Below are positions 8,515 to 17,108 of a stretch of 46,472 nucleotides of DNA, in pieces. Within the stretch, counting starts at the first letter, position 1; every line of letters begins with the position of its first letter. The notes beneath the pieces are model-generated. The model worked only from the letters and a program-made list of their open reading frames with translations. It had not been told where the DNA came from and ran no database searches. The DNA is from Candidatus Omnitrophota bacterium (GTDB lineage Bacteria; Omnitrophota; Gorgyraeia; Gygaellales; Profunditerraquicolaceae): contig JAOAET010000031.1 of NCBI GenBank assembly GCA_026416665.1, positions 1 to 46,472 of the forward strand, written 5' to 3'. The position numbers and the translations under genes are program-made.

Positions 8515-11500
8515 TTAGATATTTGTAACAAATATCTCCATCTGTTGTTTTGCCCTCTCTACTTTCTGAGAAATTTTTTCTTGCAGTCTGATATCCGAAG
8601 GAAGCTCAAAAGTGCCTTGTTTGATTTCTTCCAATAGCGCTTGAAAAGTATTTTGGTTCGGTTCAACAATTACTTGCTGGCTAAGTTCTTTTAAGAAATT
8701 TTCAAAGATATCCCGAACACTCTTATGGGGAAACAAGGTCACTAAAGCCTTTGCCACTTCTAAGCTTACGGTCTGACCTCTGCCTACGATTACACAATCA
8801 ATACCTTCAAGCTGATTGAGTTCATCTCCTTTTTGTGTCAGCAATACCACTCTCTCTGGTTTTTGTGCTAAATTCTTTAAGTATTGCGCAGCTTTGTTAA
8901 AGGTATCCACTGCTACAATGCTTTCTTCATCAAGAAGCATCTTATATCTTTCTGCTTTTTCACCAATAAGAACCAAATGTATATTTGGTATACCACAAAC
9001 ACTTTCCAAAGCCTTTAAGGCCGCAGGATTCTCTAAGTAAGTAGTACTTACCAACAGGGCTACATTTTTTAAATCTATTTTTTTATTCTGCTCTAATTCT
9101 ACAAGACGCAAATACTTGTTTCTACGTACCCACGTATCCTTTTTATTGAATATTTTCTCTGGTTGAGTGGCACCTGTTTTAATTCCAAACGCCCCAACTG
9201 CTTCTGCTAAATCAGCAATGCCACTATACAGCGTCTCACCTGAACGATGTGAAATAATTATCTTCATCCCATTTGCCTTAGCGTATTTAATTACTTCTAA
9301 AGTGGAACGTAATGACCCATTTTGGTTGACCTTTATTAATATCGCATGTGCTGCTTTTTCTCTTACACCTCTACTTAGTCGTTGCATTTGGGTAACAAAA
9401 ATATCGTCGCCAATAGTCATAATTCCGTATTTTTCCATTTGACGAGTAAACTCTGACCAAGCCTGCCAATCGTTCTCAGCAAGCCCGTCTTCAATGGAGA
9501 GAATTAAACCTGGATATTTTTTAGCTAAATTAACATAGAACTCAATCATCTCAGAGGAAGTAAGTTTTTTTCCTTGGAATTCATAGACATTTTCTCTTTC
9601 GTTATAAAAAGAAGTAGCTGCAGGATCAAGGGCAAGTTTTACATCTTTACCTGGACGGAATCCTGCATTTATGATTGCCTGTGCCACTAAAGCGAATGCT
9701 TCTTCGCTTGACCCTAGTCCTTTTACCGTAAAACCTGCTTCATCGCCTATTTCCAAGGCTTCTTCTCCATATTCATCCACCAAAAGTTTTCTAAGTTCTA
9801 ATTGAATCCTATCTTGTGCTGCAAGACGTTGAGCATAAGAAAGACCTGGTTTTATCACTACTGTCATAATCTCCTGAATGTCAATACGGTCAACACCGAG
9901 TTTTTCTCCTTCTTTGATGGCGTGTAATCCTCCATTATAAATATTGGAATAAAAATAGACAGGGTCATGGTAAACAGCCTCTTTCTCAAAAGTCCGTATA
10001 TATTCTGCTAAACTCATCCCATGCAATTGTGCTGCTAACTGCCAGAGTGCCCAAGATACAGGCACAGTCGCGTTAGCACCTAATCTTTCGAAATTTTCTC
10101 CAGCAGCAGCGATAATCATATCCTCTGCCTTAAGAAGATCCTGATGGCGACGCAGATCAAGACCCGCAGAATTAATCATAGGCATAATCTTTTCCATAAT
10201 ATTGGCTAAAGCCTGTTCAACCTCTACTGTCCTTGCTTCATCAGCACCAGTAGATGCTCCTGCAGGAACTTCTCCGATAGCTGACAAACCACTAAGGGTA
10301 GTAAGGCGAACCCGCACAGTATCTTTTCCACGAGAATCTTTAATCTTCTCTACAAAAAACTGCGGTTTTAATAGTTCTTTTATCATTTTATCTAACGCCC
10401 TTCCTCCAGTAACATCATAAATATCTTTATCTAATGCTAACATTGCCCGTAACCTAGCTACATTGGTCCTTAGTTTGCCTGCTAAAATCTCCAAAGAACG
10501 TTGCCAGTCTACCATTGGAGTTAAAAGGGCATCACGTGTAGCTTTTACTGTAGGAGTGCCTATAGTGATATTGACCCGCGAAAGATCAAGATATTTAAAT
10601 GCCTCAGCAAACTCTTGATAGGGACTTAACCCAGTATCTGTTGTTTCAGCTTTATGATTCATTCCAATATGCATAATCATCTTTTTCTTTTTACCTACCT
10701 CTATAGCTTTTTCAATTATTGGGAGAATACTTTGAGGAGTCTTAGCAGCACTTCCAATTAAACCACCACTGACATGTGGTAGTGATAAAATCTCATCCAT
10801 ATTATCTTCATTTAAACTACCACCGTAATCAACAAATGCCTGAATACCTATAAGCATCTTTACTGTTTGAGTAATAAACTCATGAATTGGTTCTATTTCA
10901 CTCTGAGGGTCAGGAATAAGTCCTGTACCGATTGCCCAACGTGGTTCATAAGCAAAAATAAGGTTGATTTTCTTTGCCTGCTCTGGAGTAACTTCATCTA
11001 AAATCTCTGCCAGATCCTCAAAGATAACCTCCCGCGTTCGTTTGGCGTCATATTGTGCCTTGGTCTCTCCCACACAGACTTGCACCTCTCTAAATCTATA
11101 GGTTGAACTTTCATTTATAATCTCTTTTAGAATGGTATTCATTACTTTATTGGTTATCCTGCGATATAAACGCTCAACTAGTAAGTCTTCCTTTTCTGGT
11201 TGAACGCTAAAAAGTTCGGGTAACCAGGTTAGTATTTCTTCAATAGCCTTCTCGGGGAGATTGGTTAAGGTTTTTAAGAAAGAACTAAAATCTTTTTCTA
11301 TCATTTTTTGTGCTTGCTTTTTATCTTCAGCAGCACGCAACTGCGCTAAAATTGCGCGTATTTTTGCTTCAAGCGTTGTCTCCAAGAAAAGGCGCGCTTC
11401 TGAATGATTAATCAAAACTCCATCTGCTGCTTCTGCTATTGCATGCTTAATATTGTGGCTACCTGTTACTGGTCCACTTCCCAAATCTACATGGTTATCC

Positions 11501-14500
11501 GAGAATATAATACGACCATAGGCAATTGTTCCTCCATCTCTGTGTGTCTCGGTTATTTTCCGGAACCTGTCTCCATCTACCATCCAAGGCGCCCACAATG
11601 AAACAATCTGATTTGGCGCTGCGGATTGATTATCGTAAAATCCCTGAATAACAACTAGGTGGCCATCCCCTACAACATCAATAAGAAAACCATCAATAAT
11701 TGATACCTCAGGCCAACCAATAATAGAGTTAGTCTCAAGTGGAGACTCTGTTTGGTCTTCTATGCCCTCATAAAATTTCATTGCTCCATCAGCCTGTTTT
11801 TCCACAAACTCTTTGATTTTTGCGCGAACTTCCTCTTTGGTTACTTTTTTTTCTACTTCAAGTGTCATACTAAAAAATGAACCTGCCCAGGTTCCTACAC
11901 GGACAGCGCTGATATTTAATTTCCCTTCCATTTCTGGATAAATCTTAAAAATATTCTTTGCTGCACCTGTTGAGGCGGGCTGAATATTATTAACAATAGA
12001 AAAACCTCGCAGTAGATCTATCGGTTCACGACTACGGCCACTCTTACCTGGAAAAGTCTCGTTAGAATCAGTGGCTGAATGCACAGTAATTCCTGAACCT
12101 TTAACAACTTTAAAATTTTCATGTACTGCAGCAAAGGCTGCGGTCATGGCGTTAGAGGTACAAGTTAAAGTATCCACTACTAGTGTAGATTCATCCATAT
12201 CCGCACGATTAACTGCATATAATCCTTCTTTAACTGCTTCTTGTGCCTTTTGGAGAGCCTGCTCTTTACTTAGAAATGGGTCTTTCTCCATAAAAAACTG
12301 CGTAAGCTGTTGGCGCGTTCCCTTGGTATTAAATGGTGAAGCTGCGACTACACGAAAACCCCTTTCTATAAACTTGCGAATTCTGGATGGTTGATTTCTT
12401 CCTGCTTCTTCACTACCTGGACCATACTCCGCAATTATATCAATATCAACCCCCAATGCTTTTAACGCATCAAATGCCTGATCCCAATCAACTTTACCAT
12501 CAAAATAGTAAATGGTCTGTTCAGGTCTTCCTATATTTTTGTCCTCTGGAATAATAATCGTATCTATGCGCAAACCATTCACCTCTACTGGTGTGCCTAA
12601 CCGCAGACCAGAAATTTGATAAGGTTGAAATACGCCCGTATAGTGGCTGTTTAACTCTACAAATTCTTTTGCGGAAAGCTCTTTTCTTCCCCTTAAACTT
12701 TTTATTGCCACAATATTCACATTAGGTTGATAGTTCTGATTGTAAAAAAGTCCTAAGGCACCTGCGCGAAAAATTAAGGCATTGCCGGCACTTACAAATA
12801 TGTTTATTGGCTTGGCACATAATTCTACTGCTTGAGGAAGGTTTCTATTCCATGCCATTATTTCTTCTGTTCTTGACAAATTCTTTAAATCCTCAATTTC
12901 TTTTGGTCTTAAATAAGAAATTATGCGCCGAATATTGCTATATACCTGATAGTCCTCTTTACTTTTTGTTAAATTTGCCAATTTCCAAAGCAGTGCTTTT
13001 TTCTCATCTAATGTTAAAGTAAGCCTCTCATTGTCTGCAAGTGTCCTGTATCGCTGAATAATTCCAGAAATAAGCCTTTCTACCTGAGGAGTGGCCGAAA
13101 GAACACCCCCATCGTTTTTAAGTAAGGCAGAAAACGCTGGCACCTCATCAATCTCATTGGCTAACATAGTTAATAGTGCCCCTCCGCCTGTAGAGCGAAG
13201 TATTGCCCTGCTTAATGGTCTTTTTAATTCTTTCTCAATAATATTCATTGCCGCATTCATATCCCCACCGGCAGCAAATACAATTACTCCTCGTTGGGCT
13301 GCTCGTTCTGCAGCAAGGATTAATTGACGAGTCCCTTCTCTTGACTGTTCATTTTCAAAAATTCCTGTTCCGCCATTAAGAATAATTCCATCGCCTGGCT
13401 TTAAAGAATCAATATATGAAGTTATTGCTTGTATTGTTTCAGGCCCAATATCAATCTGCGCCATATCCTGGGTTAACCTCTTTTGTACTGTACCTTTGAC
13501 ATTAAAATCAATCGGGAGTAAAACATCTGCTTTGGCTTCTTTTATTTTGGTGATAGCTTGCTCTATTACTTTGTACTCAGATCCTTTGGTAGGCATTTTT
13601 GACTTCCCTATTTCAATACCTTCTTTTTTCAAAAAAGGATTGGCCAATGCCCCTACAATTATGATTTTTCCATTACTGTGAGCAACCTTTTTAGCCAGAC
13701 CCGCTATGTTCTTGTATTTATCGAATTTCGCACCACCAAAAACAGCAGAGAGTGTACCAGTAACATCCTTTTTAAAGGCCAAAACTTTAGCAATTTCTTT
13801 TTCTAATTGAAGCCCTGCGGCACGGTTTTCAGCAGGAATTAGGTTTACTAATTCCATAGAAGCTTCTTGCCCACGGTGGATCTTGTCAAATGCCTCGTTT
13901 ACATAAAAAAGCTCCTGGGGATTTTTTCCTGTAATTGCAAGTAGTTCTTTTTCAAATGCAAGTCGCACTGCCTTATCTTTTGATTTCTCTTGTGCCCAGA
14001 AACGCACATTATCCAAAACAAACCAGATTTGTTTTGTTTGCTTTTTCTCTTTTATTTTCTTAACTAAATTGGCAGTTTCTTTCAGATCGTCAGTATAAGG
14101 TAGATAAACTACTTCTACATCCATTTTTTCTTGATTAACTAATTCTTGTGCCCGCGCTGCAATTGGCTTCATAGAAAGGTCTTCTTCAAATCCTTTTCCT
14201 TGAGGACGCCCAGAATGGCTTAGAATAAATAAGTAGGGGAATTGGGATAATTCTTTTAGAGTAGCAAGGGAATTAATAATGCGTTTATCATCTGTTATCT
14301 TATCTTTTTTACGTGCCACATTCCAGTCTACCCCTACAATAACTGTATCCGCTTTTACTTTTTTAGCCTGCTGTTTTAATTCTTCTATGGTGCGAACTGA
14401 AAAGTCACCTCCATCATAATGGTTATCGGGCTGTAAGTTTTCCATTAGGTCATAACTACGATCATCTGTTTGTAATCGGGGTGGCCTTAACATATCTAAA

Positions 14501-14595
14501 CCATAGACAAAAGCTAAATCATGAGTTATTAAGCTTAAAAAAAGAACAGCCACTACTATTTTTTCTCTCATCTTTCTTGCTATCTTCTGTCCCAT
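8515..14595 (-). CDS. Exported-looking fusion of PGK, GAPDH, permuted TPI and enolase
   Basis: This 2026-residue single protein carries four lower-glycolysis domains. Residues 1-33 resemble a signal peptide (basic start, IVVAVLFLSLITHDLAFVYG), followed by LRPP. PGK (~76-490) keeps R105, R130, R198, R241, K290 and the late STGGG. GAPDH (~597-1001) keeps C812 (TCTSN) and H839 (ITVHS), but its NAD glycine loop reads SAGNALI. TPI (~1023-1358) has H1064/E1066 (NHSEAR), E1217 (YEPRWAIGTG) and YGGS. Its N-K segment (N1313, K1315) lies after the barrel end instead of at the start, and a ~95-residue helical insert separates HSEAR from CVGET. Enolase (~1375-1835) keeps the PAGASTG loop, H1558, E1575, E1619, D1657, E1702, D1730, K1755 (IKVNQ), HRSGET and K1806. 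Residues 1840-2026 are not recognised. Phosphoglycerate mutase is absent. GAGGAG precedes the ATG. Enzyme activity and location are inference; with an intact active-site set, but diverged throughout, it could be a real enzyme or an exported moonlighting protein. Confidence 0.9.
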   Translation of the reverse strand: MGQKIARKMREKIVVAVLFLSLITHDLAFVYGLDMLRPPRLQTDDRSYDLMENLQPDNHYDGGDFSVRTIEELKQQAKKVKADTVIVGVDWNVARKKDKITDDKRIINSLATLKELSQFPYLFILSHSGRPQGKGFEEDLSMKPIAARAQELVNQEKMDVEVVYLPYTDDLKETANLVKKIKEKKQTKQIWFVLDNVRFWAQEKSKDKAVRLAFEKELLAITGKNPQELFYVNEAFDKIHRGQEASMELVNLIPAENRAAGLQLEKEIAKVLAFKKDVTGTLSAVFGGAKFDKYKNIAGLAKKVAHSNGKIIIVGALANPFLKKEGIEIGKSKMPTKGSEYKVIEQAITKIKEAKADVLLPIDFNVKGTVQKRLTQDMAQIDIGPETIQAITSYIDSLKPGDGIILNGGTGIFENEQSREGTRQLILAAERAAQRGVIVFAAGGDMNAAMNIIEKELKRPLSRAILRSTGGGALLTMLANEIDEVPAFSALLKNDGGVLSATPQVERLISGIIQRYRTLADNERLTLTLDEKKALLWKLANLTKSKEDYQVYSNIRRIISYLRPKEIEDLKNLSRTEEIMAWNRNLPQAVELCAKPINIFVSAGNALIFRAGALGLFYNQNYQPNVNIVAIKSLRGRKELSAKEFVELNSHYTGVFQPYQISGLRLGTPVEVNGLRIDTIIIPEDKNIGRPEQTIYYFDGKVDWDQAFDALKALGVDIDIIAEYGPGSEEAGRNQPSRIRKFIERGFRVVAASPFNTKGTRQQLTQFFMEKDPFLSKEQALQKAQEAVKEGLYAVNRADMDESTLVVDTLTCTSNAMTAAFAAVHENFKVVKGSGITVHSATDSNETFPGKSGRSREPIDLLRGFSIVNNIQPASTGAAKNIFKIYPEMEGKLNISAVRVGTWAGSFFSMTLEVEKKVTKEEVRAKIKEFVEKQADGAMKFYEGIEDQTESPLETNSIIGWPEVSIIDGFLIDVVGDGHLVVIQGFYDNQSAAPNQIVSLWAPWMVDGDRFRKITETHRDGGTIAYGRIIFSDNHVDLGSGPVTGSHNIKHAIAEAADGVLINHSEARLFLETTLEAKIRAILAQLRAAEDKKQAQKMIEKDFSSFLKTLTNLPEKAIEEILTWLPELFSVQPEKEDLLVERLYRRITNKVMNTILKEIINESSTYRFREVQVCVGETKAQYDAKRTREVIFEDLAEILDEVTPEQAKKINLIFAYEPRWAIGTGLIPDPQSEIEPIHEFITQTVKMLIGIQAFVDYGGSLNEDNMDEILSLPHVSGGLIGSAAKTPQSILPIIEKAIEVGKKKKMIMHIGMNHKAETTDTGLSPYQEFAEAFKYLDLSRVNITIGTPTVKATRDALLTPMVDWQRSLEILAGKLRTNVARLRAMLALDKDIYDVTGGRALDKMIKELLKPQFFVEKIKDSRGKDTVRVRLTTLSGLSAIGEVPAGASTGADEARTVEVEQALANIMEKIMPMINSAGLDLRRHQDLLKAEDMIIAAAGENFERLGANATVPVSWALWQLAAQLHGMSLAEYIRTFEKEAVYHDPVYFYSNIYNGGLHAIKEGEKLGVDRIDIQEIMTVVIKPGLSYAQRLAAQDRIQLELRKLLVDEYGEEALEIGDEAGFTVKGLGSSEEAFALVAQAIINAGFRPGKDVKLALDPAATSFYNERENVYEFQGKKLTSSEMIEFYVNLAKKYPGLILSIEDGLAENDWQAWSEFTRQMEKYGIMTIGDDIFVTQMQRLSRGVREKAAHAILIKVNQNGSLRSTLEVIKYAKANGMKIIISHRSGETLYSGIADLAEAVGAFGIKTGATQPEKIFNKKDTWVRRNKYLRLVELEQNKKIDLKNVALLVSTTYLENPAALKALESVCGIPNIHLVLIGEKAERYKMLLDEESIVAVDTFNKAAQYLKNLAQKPERVVLLTQKGDELNQLEGIDCVIVGRGQTVSLEVAKALVTLFPHKSVRDIFENFLKELSQQVIVEPNQNTFQALLEEIKQGTFELPSDIRLQEKISQKVERAKQQMEIFVTNI

Positions 14596-14642
14596 TTCTA
14601 CTCCTCTCTTTTAGCGAAATACTTTCTGTTTTTTATCTGAAT

Positions 14643-16163
14643 CTACTCTTCTTCGTATTCATCTTCTAAACCGTTATATTGTCCATCTAGTAGTAATTCA
14701 TATTTTTCCCGTTCTGTCTTTTGTGAGACATTTGGACTGATTACCGCGTAACTAATATTTTCTTTTTTAAACCGTCTGGTAAGTCCTGGCGTATGAAAAC
14801 CACCTGTAATCACAACCGCTATATTCTGCTTATATTCTTTAAGATATTTTTTAATATTTGTCATAAAAGCTTCCTCACGTTCTATGCCTAACTGATAAAA
14901 TTCCGCTGCTTGTTTTATTACCGAATCAACAACTTCGCAAGGGCGAATACTTAAATTCAAATTGTATCTTTCTGTTAATGAAATTAATTCTTTTTGCCAA
15001 TAAGAACTGGAAAAATATTCTTGATGGCAGGTAAAATAATGATATTCTTCGGGAGAAAGTTCTAACTCTAAAAGTTTATTGGCTAATTCAAGGTAACACT
15101 TGATTTTTAAAAGACGCTTTTGAGTTTCATTTACACTGAGCTTCTGTTGCAGTTGTTCGTTTAAGTTTCTAATTTCTGATGTTAACTGCTCTATTTTTAT
15201 TTTGCTTTCTAACAAAATATACCGAACATAACGGAAAAAATCAGGATATCTGGGAACTAAAAATTCTTTATCTTCAGTAACCTCTAAGATAAAGGTGTAA
15301 AATTCTTCTGAATTAATTTCCCCTTTCTGTAAACAACTAATTTTTTCTAAAAGCACTTCTTTATCTTTTTTATCAAGTAACAGAGCTAACTCTTGCATTA
15401 CCAGTTTACGTTGTTCTTCTACTTTCGTGGCTTCAAGATTCTTCTCTAATTCTGTGGCCTCTAAAAAGTAATTAAGATTGTTAAACTCTGAAATACTTAT
15501 TTCCTTCTCCTTCGCAAAACGCATCAACCAAGAGATGTATTCTGTTAAAGTAATCTCCTTGTGTTTCCATTGCTTCAGCTTATTTTCAACTTCTTTTAAT
15601 TCTTGACTGTAAACAACCTCCTGTATTCTATCTGCTATCTCATTTAAAAAAGCGATTTCGCCTTGAGCTTTGTCTATAAAATTTTCCATATTTAGAAAAA
15701 CTAATCGATTTTTTTCATATAATTGTTCATCCTCTATTCCTAAAATTGTAGGGTCGTAATCGGAAACAAGCGCAAAGTATTCTTCACCTGAAATCTTTCC
15801 TTTTCTTAAAAAATCTTCTGCTACCTGATGCCGAAGATTAAAATTACCAAAATTTTGCATAAAAGATAAACTAATATTGCCCCATCCCCCTTCTACTAAA
15901 ATCAATTTAACATTGTAACTTTTAAAAAGTAACCTTAACAGTTTCGCCATATTTTTTTGGGATTCGTAATTACAGTGGGCATCTTGAATATGAATTACTG
16001 CTAATAAATTTTTTTCTTCCGCAGTATTAGAAGAAATAACAACTTCTTTGACTATTCCCAGTTCCCTGGGTAGATTAAGATTAGAAAAATAAGCCCATAC
16101 TTGAGATAAATGCAATAAATTAATGATATGTATTAAGAAAACTACTAAACCTGCTCTAATCAT
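14643..16163 (-). CDS. Exported TIKI/ChaN/TraB-like protein
   Basis: This 506-residue protein has an N-terminal hydrophobic segment (GLVVFLIHIINLLHLSQVWAYF) that looks like a signal peptide or anchor. The early strand-loop LAVIHIQDAHCNYESQ, the next strand KLILVEGGWGN and the C-terminal VVITGGFHTPGLTRRF resemble the TIKI/ChaN/TraB/EreA superfamily. There the first strand carries a GExH/Q-type metal or haem motif, and a GGxHxxG turn closes the fold. The middle (~150-400) is a long, charged, helical and partly coiled-coil insertion. It lies 47 bp upstream of the glycolytic fusion gene on the same strand, so both are probably co-transcribed and both enter the export pathway. The promoter at 16277-16306 and a leader hairpin precede it. 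The superfamily assignment is tentative, and the function is unknown. Confidence 0.5.
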   Translation of the reverse strand: MIRAGLVVFLIHIINLLHLSQVWAYFSNLNLPRELGIVKEVVISSNTAEEKNLLAVIHIQDAHCNYESQKNMAKLLRLLFKSYNVKLILVEGGWGNISLSFMQNFGNFNLRHQVAEDFLRKGKISGEEYFALVSDYDPTILGIEDEQLYEKNRLVFLNMENFIDKAQGEIAFLNEIADRIQEVVYSQELKEVENKLKQWKHKEITLTEYISWLMRFAKEKEISISEFNNLNYFLEATELEKNLEATKVEEQRKLVMQELALLLDKKDKEVLLEKISCLQKGEINSEEFYTFILEVTEDKEFLVPRYPDFFRYVRYILLESKIKIEQLTSEIRNLNEQLQQKLSVNETQKRLLKIKCYLELANKLLELELSPEEYHYFTCHQEYFSSSYWQKELISLTERYNLNLSIRPCEVVDSVIKQAAEFYQLGIEREEAFMTNIKKYLKEYKQNIAVVITGGFHTPGLTRRFKKENISYAVISPNVSQKTEREKYELLLDGQYNGLEDEYEEE

Positions 16164-16176
16164 AAGATATTTGGCA

Positions 16177-16223
16177 TAAAAATAAAAACAGCCACTTTTC
16201 TCTGGTAATTGAGAAACCGTGGC
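16177..16223 (-). terminator. Terminator-type leader hairpin (attenuator candidate)
   Basis: Read on the minus strand, GCCAC and TTCTC pair with GAGAA and GTGGC around an 8-nt loop, followed by TGTTTTTATTTTT. The T-run ends about 14 nt before the ATG at 16163. The only good promoter (16277-16306) is upstream, so every transcript from it must read through the hairpin. Attenuation is inferred. Confidence 0.6.
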
Positions 16224-16276
16224 CTTAAAAGTTTTTAAAATGCTAAAGAAATTGTTTTAAAAATTATTTCTTAATA

Positions 16277-16306
16277 AATATACCATAATTTTATAGAATT
16301 TGTCAA
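16277..16306 (-). promoter_or_regulatory. Sigma-70 promoter for the TIKI-like/glycolytic fusion operon
   Basis: On the minus strand, TTGACA (16301-16306) is separated by 18 nt from TATATT (16277-16282). This points at the gene starting at 16163, with a leader of about 105 nt. Confidence 0.6.
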
Positions 16307-16444
16307 ATTAGAAGCGTAAAAAATTATTTCGAAATCAGAAAATCCTTTTATAGAAGTATAATAATGCTTAGGAATTAAAAACCAGAGTTGAGCAAGAAGA
16401 TAAAATCCTAAAAGCATCTTTTTCTATTATGAACTACCTATTAC

Positions 16445-16527
16445 AAAAACCCCGGCGATATCCCAAAATAATCCACCTCCCACCAGCCACGGAAGGTAAG
16501 GCAGACTCGGCAATAGTCGCCGGGGCC
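16445..16527 (-). ncRNA. Candidate structured RNA with 9-bp GC closing stem and T-run
   Basis: On the minus strand, CCCCGGCGA (16525-16517) pairs perfectly with TCGCCGGGG (16458-16450). A 7-bp inner helix forms between ACCTTCC (16497-16491) and GGGAGGT (16481-16475), with a 9-nt loop GTGGCTGGT. The two helices are joined by large internal loops. TTTTT follows the closing stem directly, so it can also act as the terminator of the zinc-finger gene upstream (16607-16951). The GC-rich block stands out in very AT-rich DNA. I could not match it to a known riboswitch, 6S or SRP RNA. A small RNA or a structured 3' end is possible. Confidence 0.45.
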
Positions 16528-16606
16528 ATTTGATAATCTATATAAAAAAGAGTTATTTACTTATAAACAACTAATTTCTGCCTCTTTTAATAAAATTACT
16601 TAGAAA

Positions 16607-16951
16607 CTAACTTCCTTCTGTGTCAACTTCTTGTTTTTCTTTTTGCTTTTTATTCTGCCTATAACGCCGCATATAATTCCGCATGTATTCACTTCTTTCT
16701 GCCCGATGAGCTTCTGCGTATTTTTTTAAGTATTCCTTATTTTTTCCCCCCCACAATTTGTGATAACGTGCTTTTACTTCCCGCCATTGTTTTTCCTGAC
16801 CTAAGCTTTTAAAATAGTCAGGATTTTTTTGCCGCCATATCTTCATATTTTCTAATTGTCTGACTCTTTGACAAGCAGGATTGGTACAAACTTGTTGTTT
16901 GGGGTGGTATTTATTGGGAGTGAACTCATTCTGACAGATTCTACATTTCAT
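16607..16951 (-). CDS. Small zinc-finger, basic protein of unknown function
   Basis: This 114-residue protein starts with a four-cysteine cluster: CRIC (C3, C6), then C22 and C27 in VCTNPACQR. That suggests a zinc ribbon. The rest is strongly basic and helical, with W/Y-rich repeats (NPDYFKSLGQEKQW, EYLKKYAEAH, YMRNYMRRYRQNKK) and a C-terminal lysine/arginine tail. Related Cys4 plus NPDY proteins occur in planctomycete-like genomes, often as small proteins near mobile DNA, as far as I recall; that is not evidence for a function here. Nucleic-acid binding is likely from charge and the zinc motif. It is divergent from the gene at 17109, and no good ribosome-binding site is seen. Confidence 0.6.
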   Translation of the reverse strand: MKCRICQNEFTPNKYHPKQQVCTNPACQRVRQLENMKIWRQKNPDYFKSLGQEKQWREVKARYHKLWGGKNKEYLKKYAEAHRAERSEYMRNYMRRYRQNKKQKEKQEVDTEGS

Positions 16952-17050
16952 ATTTGTTTTTTAAAAATAAAGGCGTTTGTTAGGGTTTAGATTTAAAACT
17001 GCCTTAAAAGAATTAATTTTTTAACATTACTGCCAAACACAATCTTGTTA

Positions 17051-17079
17051 TTGACAAATAGGTTATAATTTTGTATAGT
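17051..17079 (+). promoter_or_regulatory. Sigma-70 promoter of the TonB-C/TolC gene
   Basis: TTGACA (17051-17056), a 17-nt spacer, then TATAGT (17074-17079). Transcription should begin near 17086, about 23 nt before the ATG at 17109. This is nearly a consensus promoter and shows that the usual vegetative consensus applies in this genome. Confidence 0.8.
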
Positions 17080-17108
17080 AATTAAATGTAAACAAATAAA
17101 TCTATTAT

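Noticed and set aside
10202-10420. Plus-strand frames opposite the glycolytic fusion gene
   Set aside because: They are short, lack ribosome-binding sites and lie antisense to conserved enolase and GAPDH motifs.
16445-16527. Identification of the GC-rich hairpin as SRP or 6S RNA
   Set aside because: The SRP tetraloop core (GGAAGGAAGCA in full context) is not formed, and at ~83 nt it is too short for 6S. It is left as unidentified.
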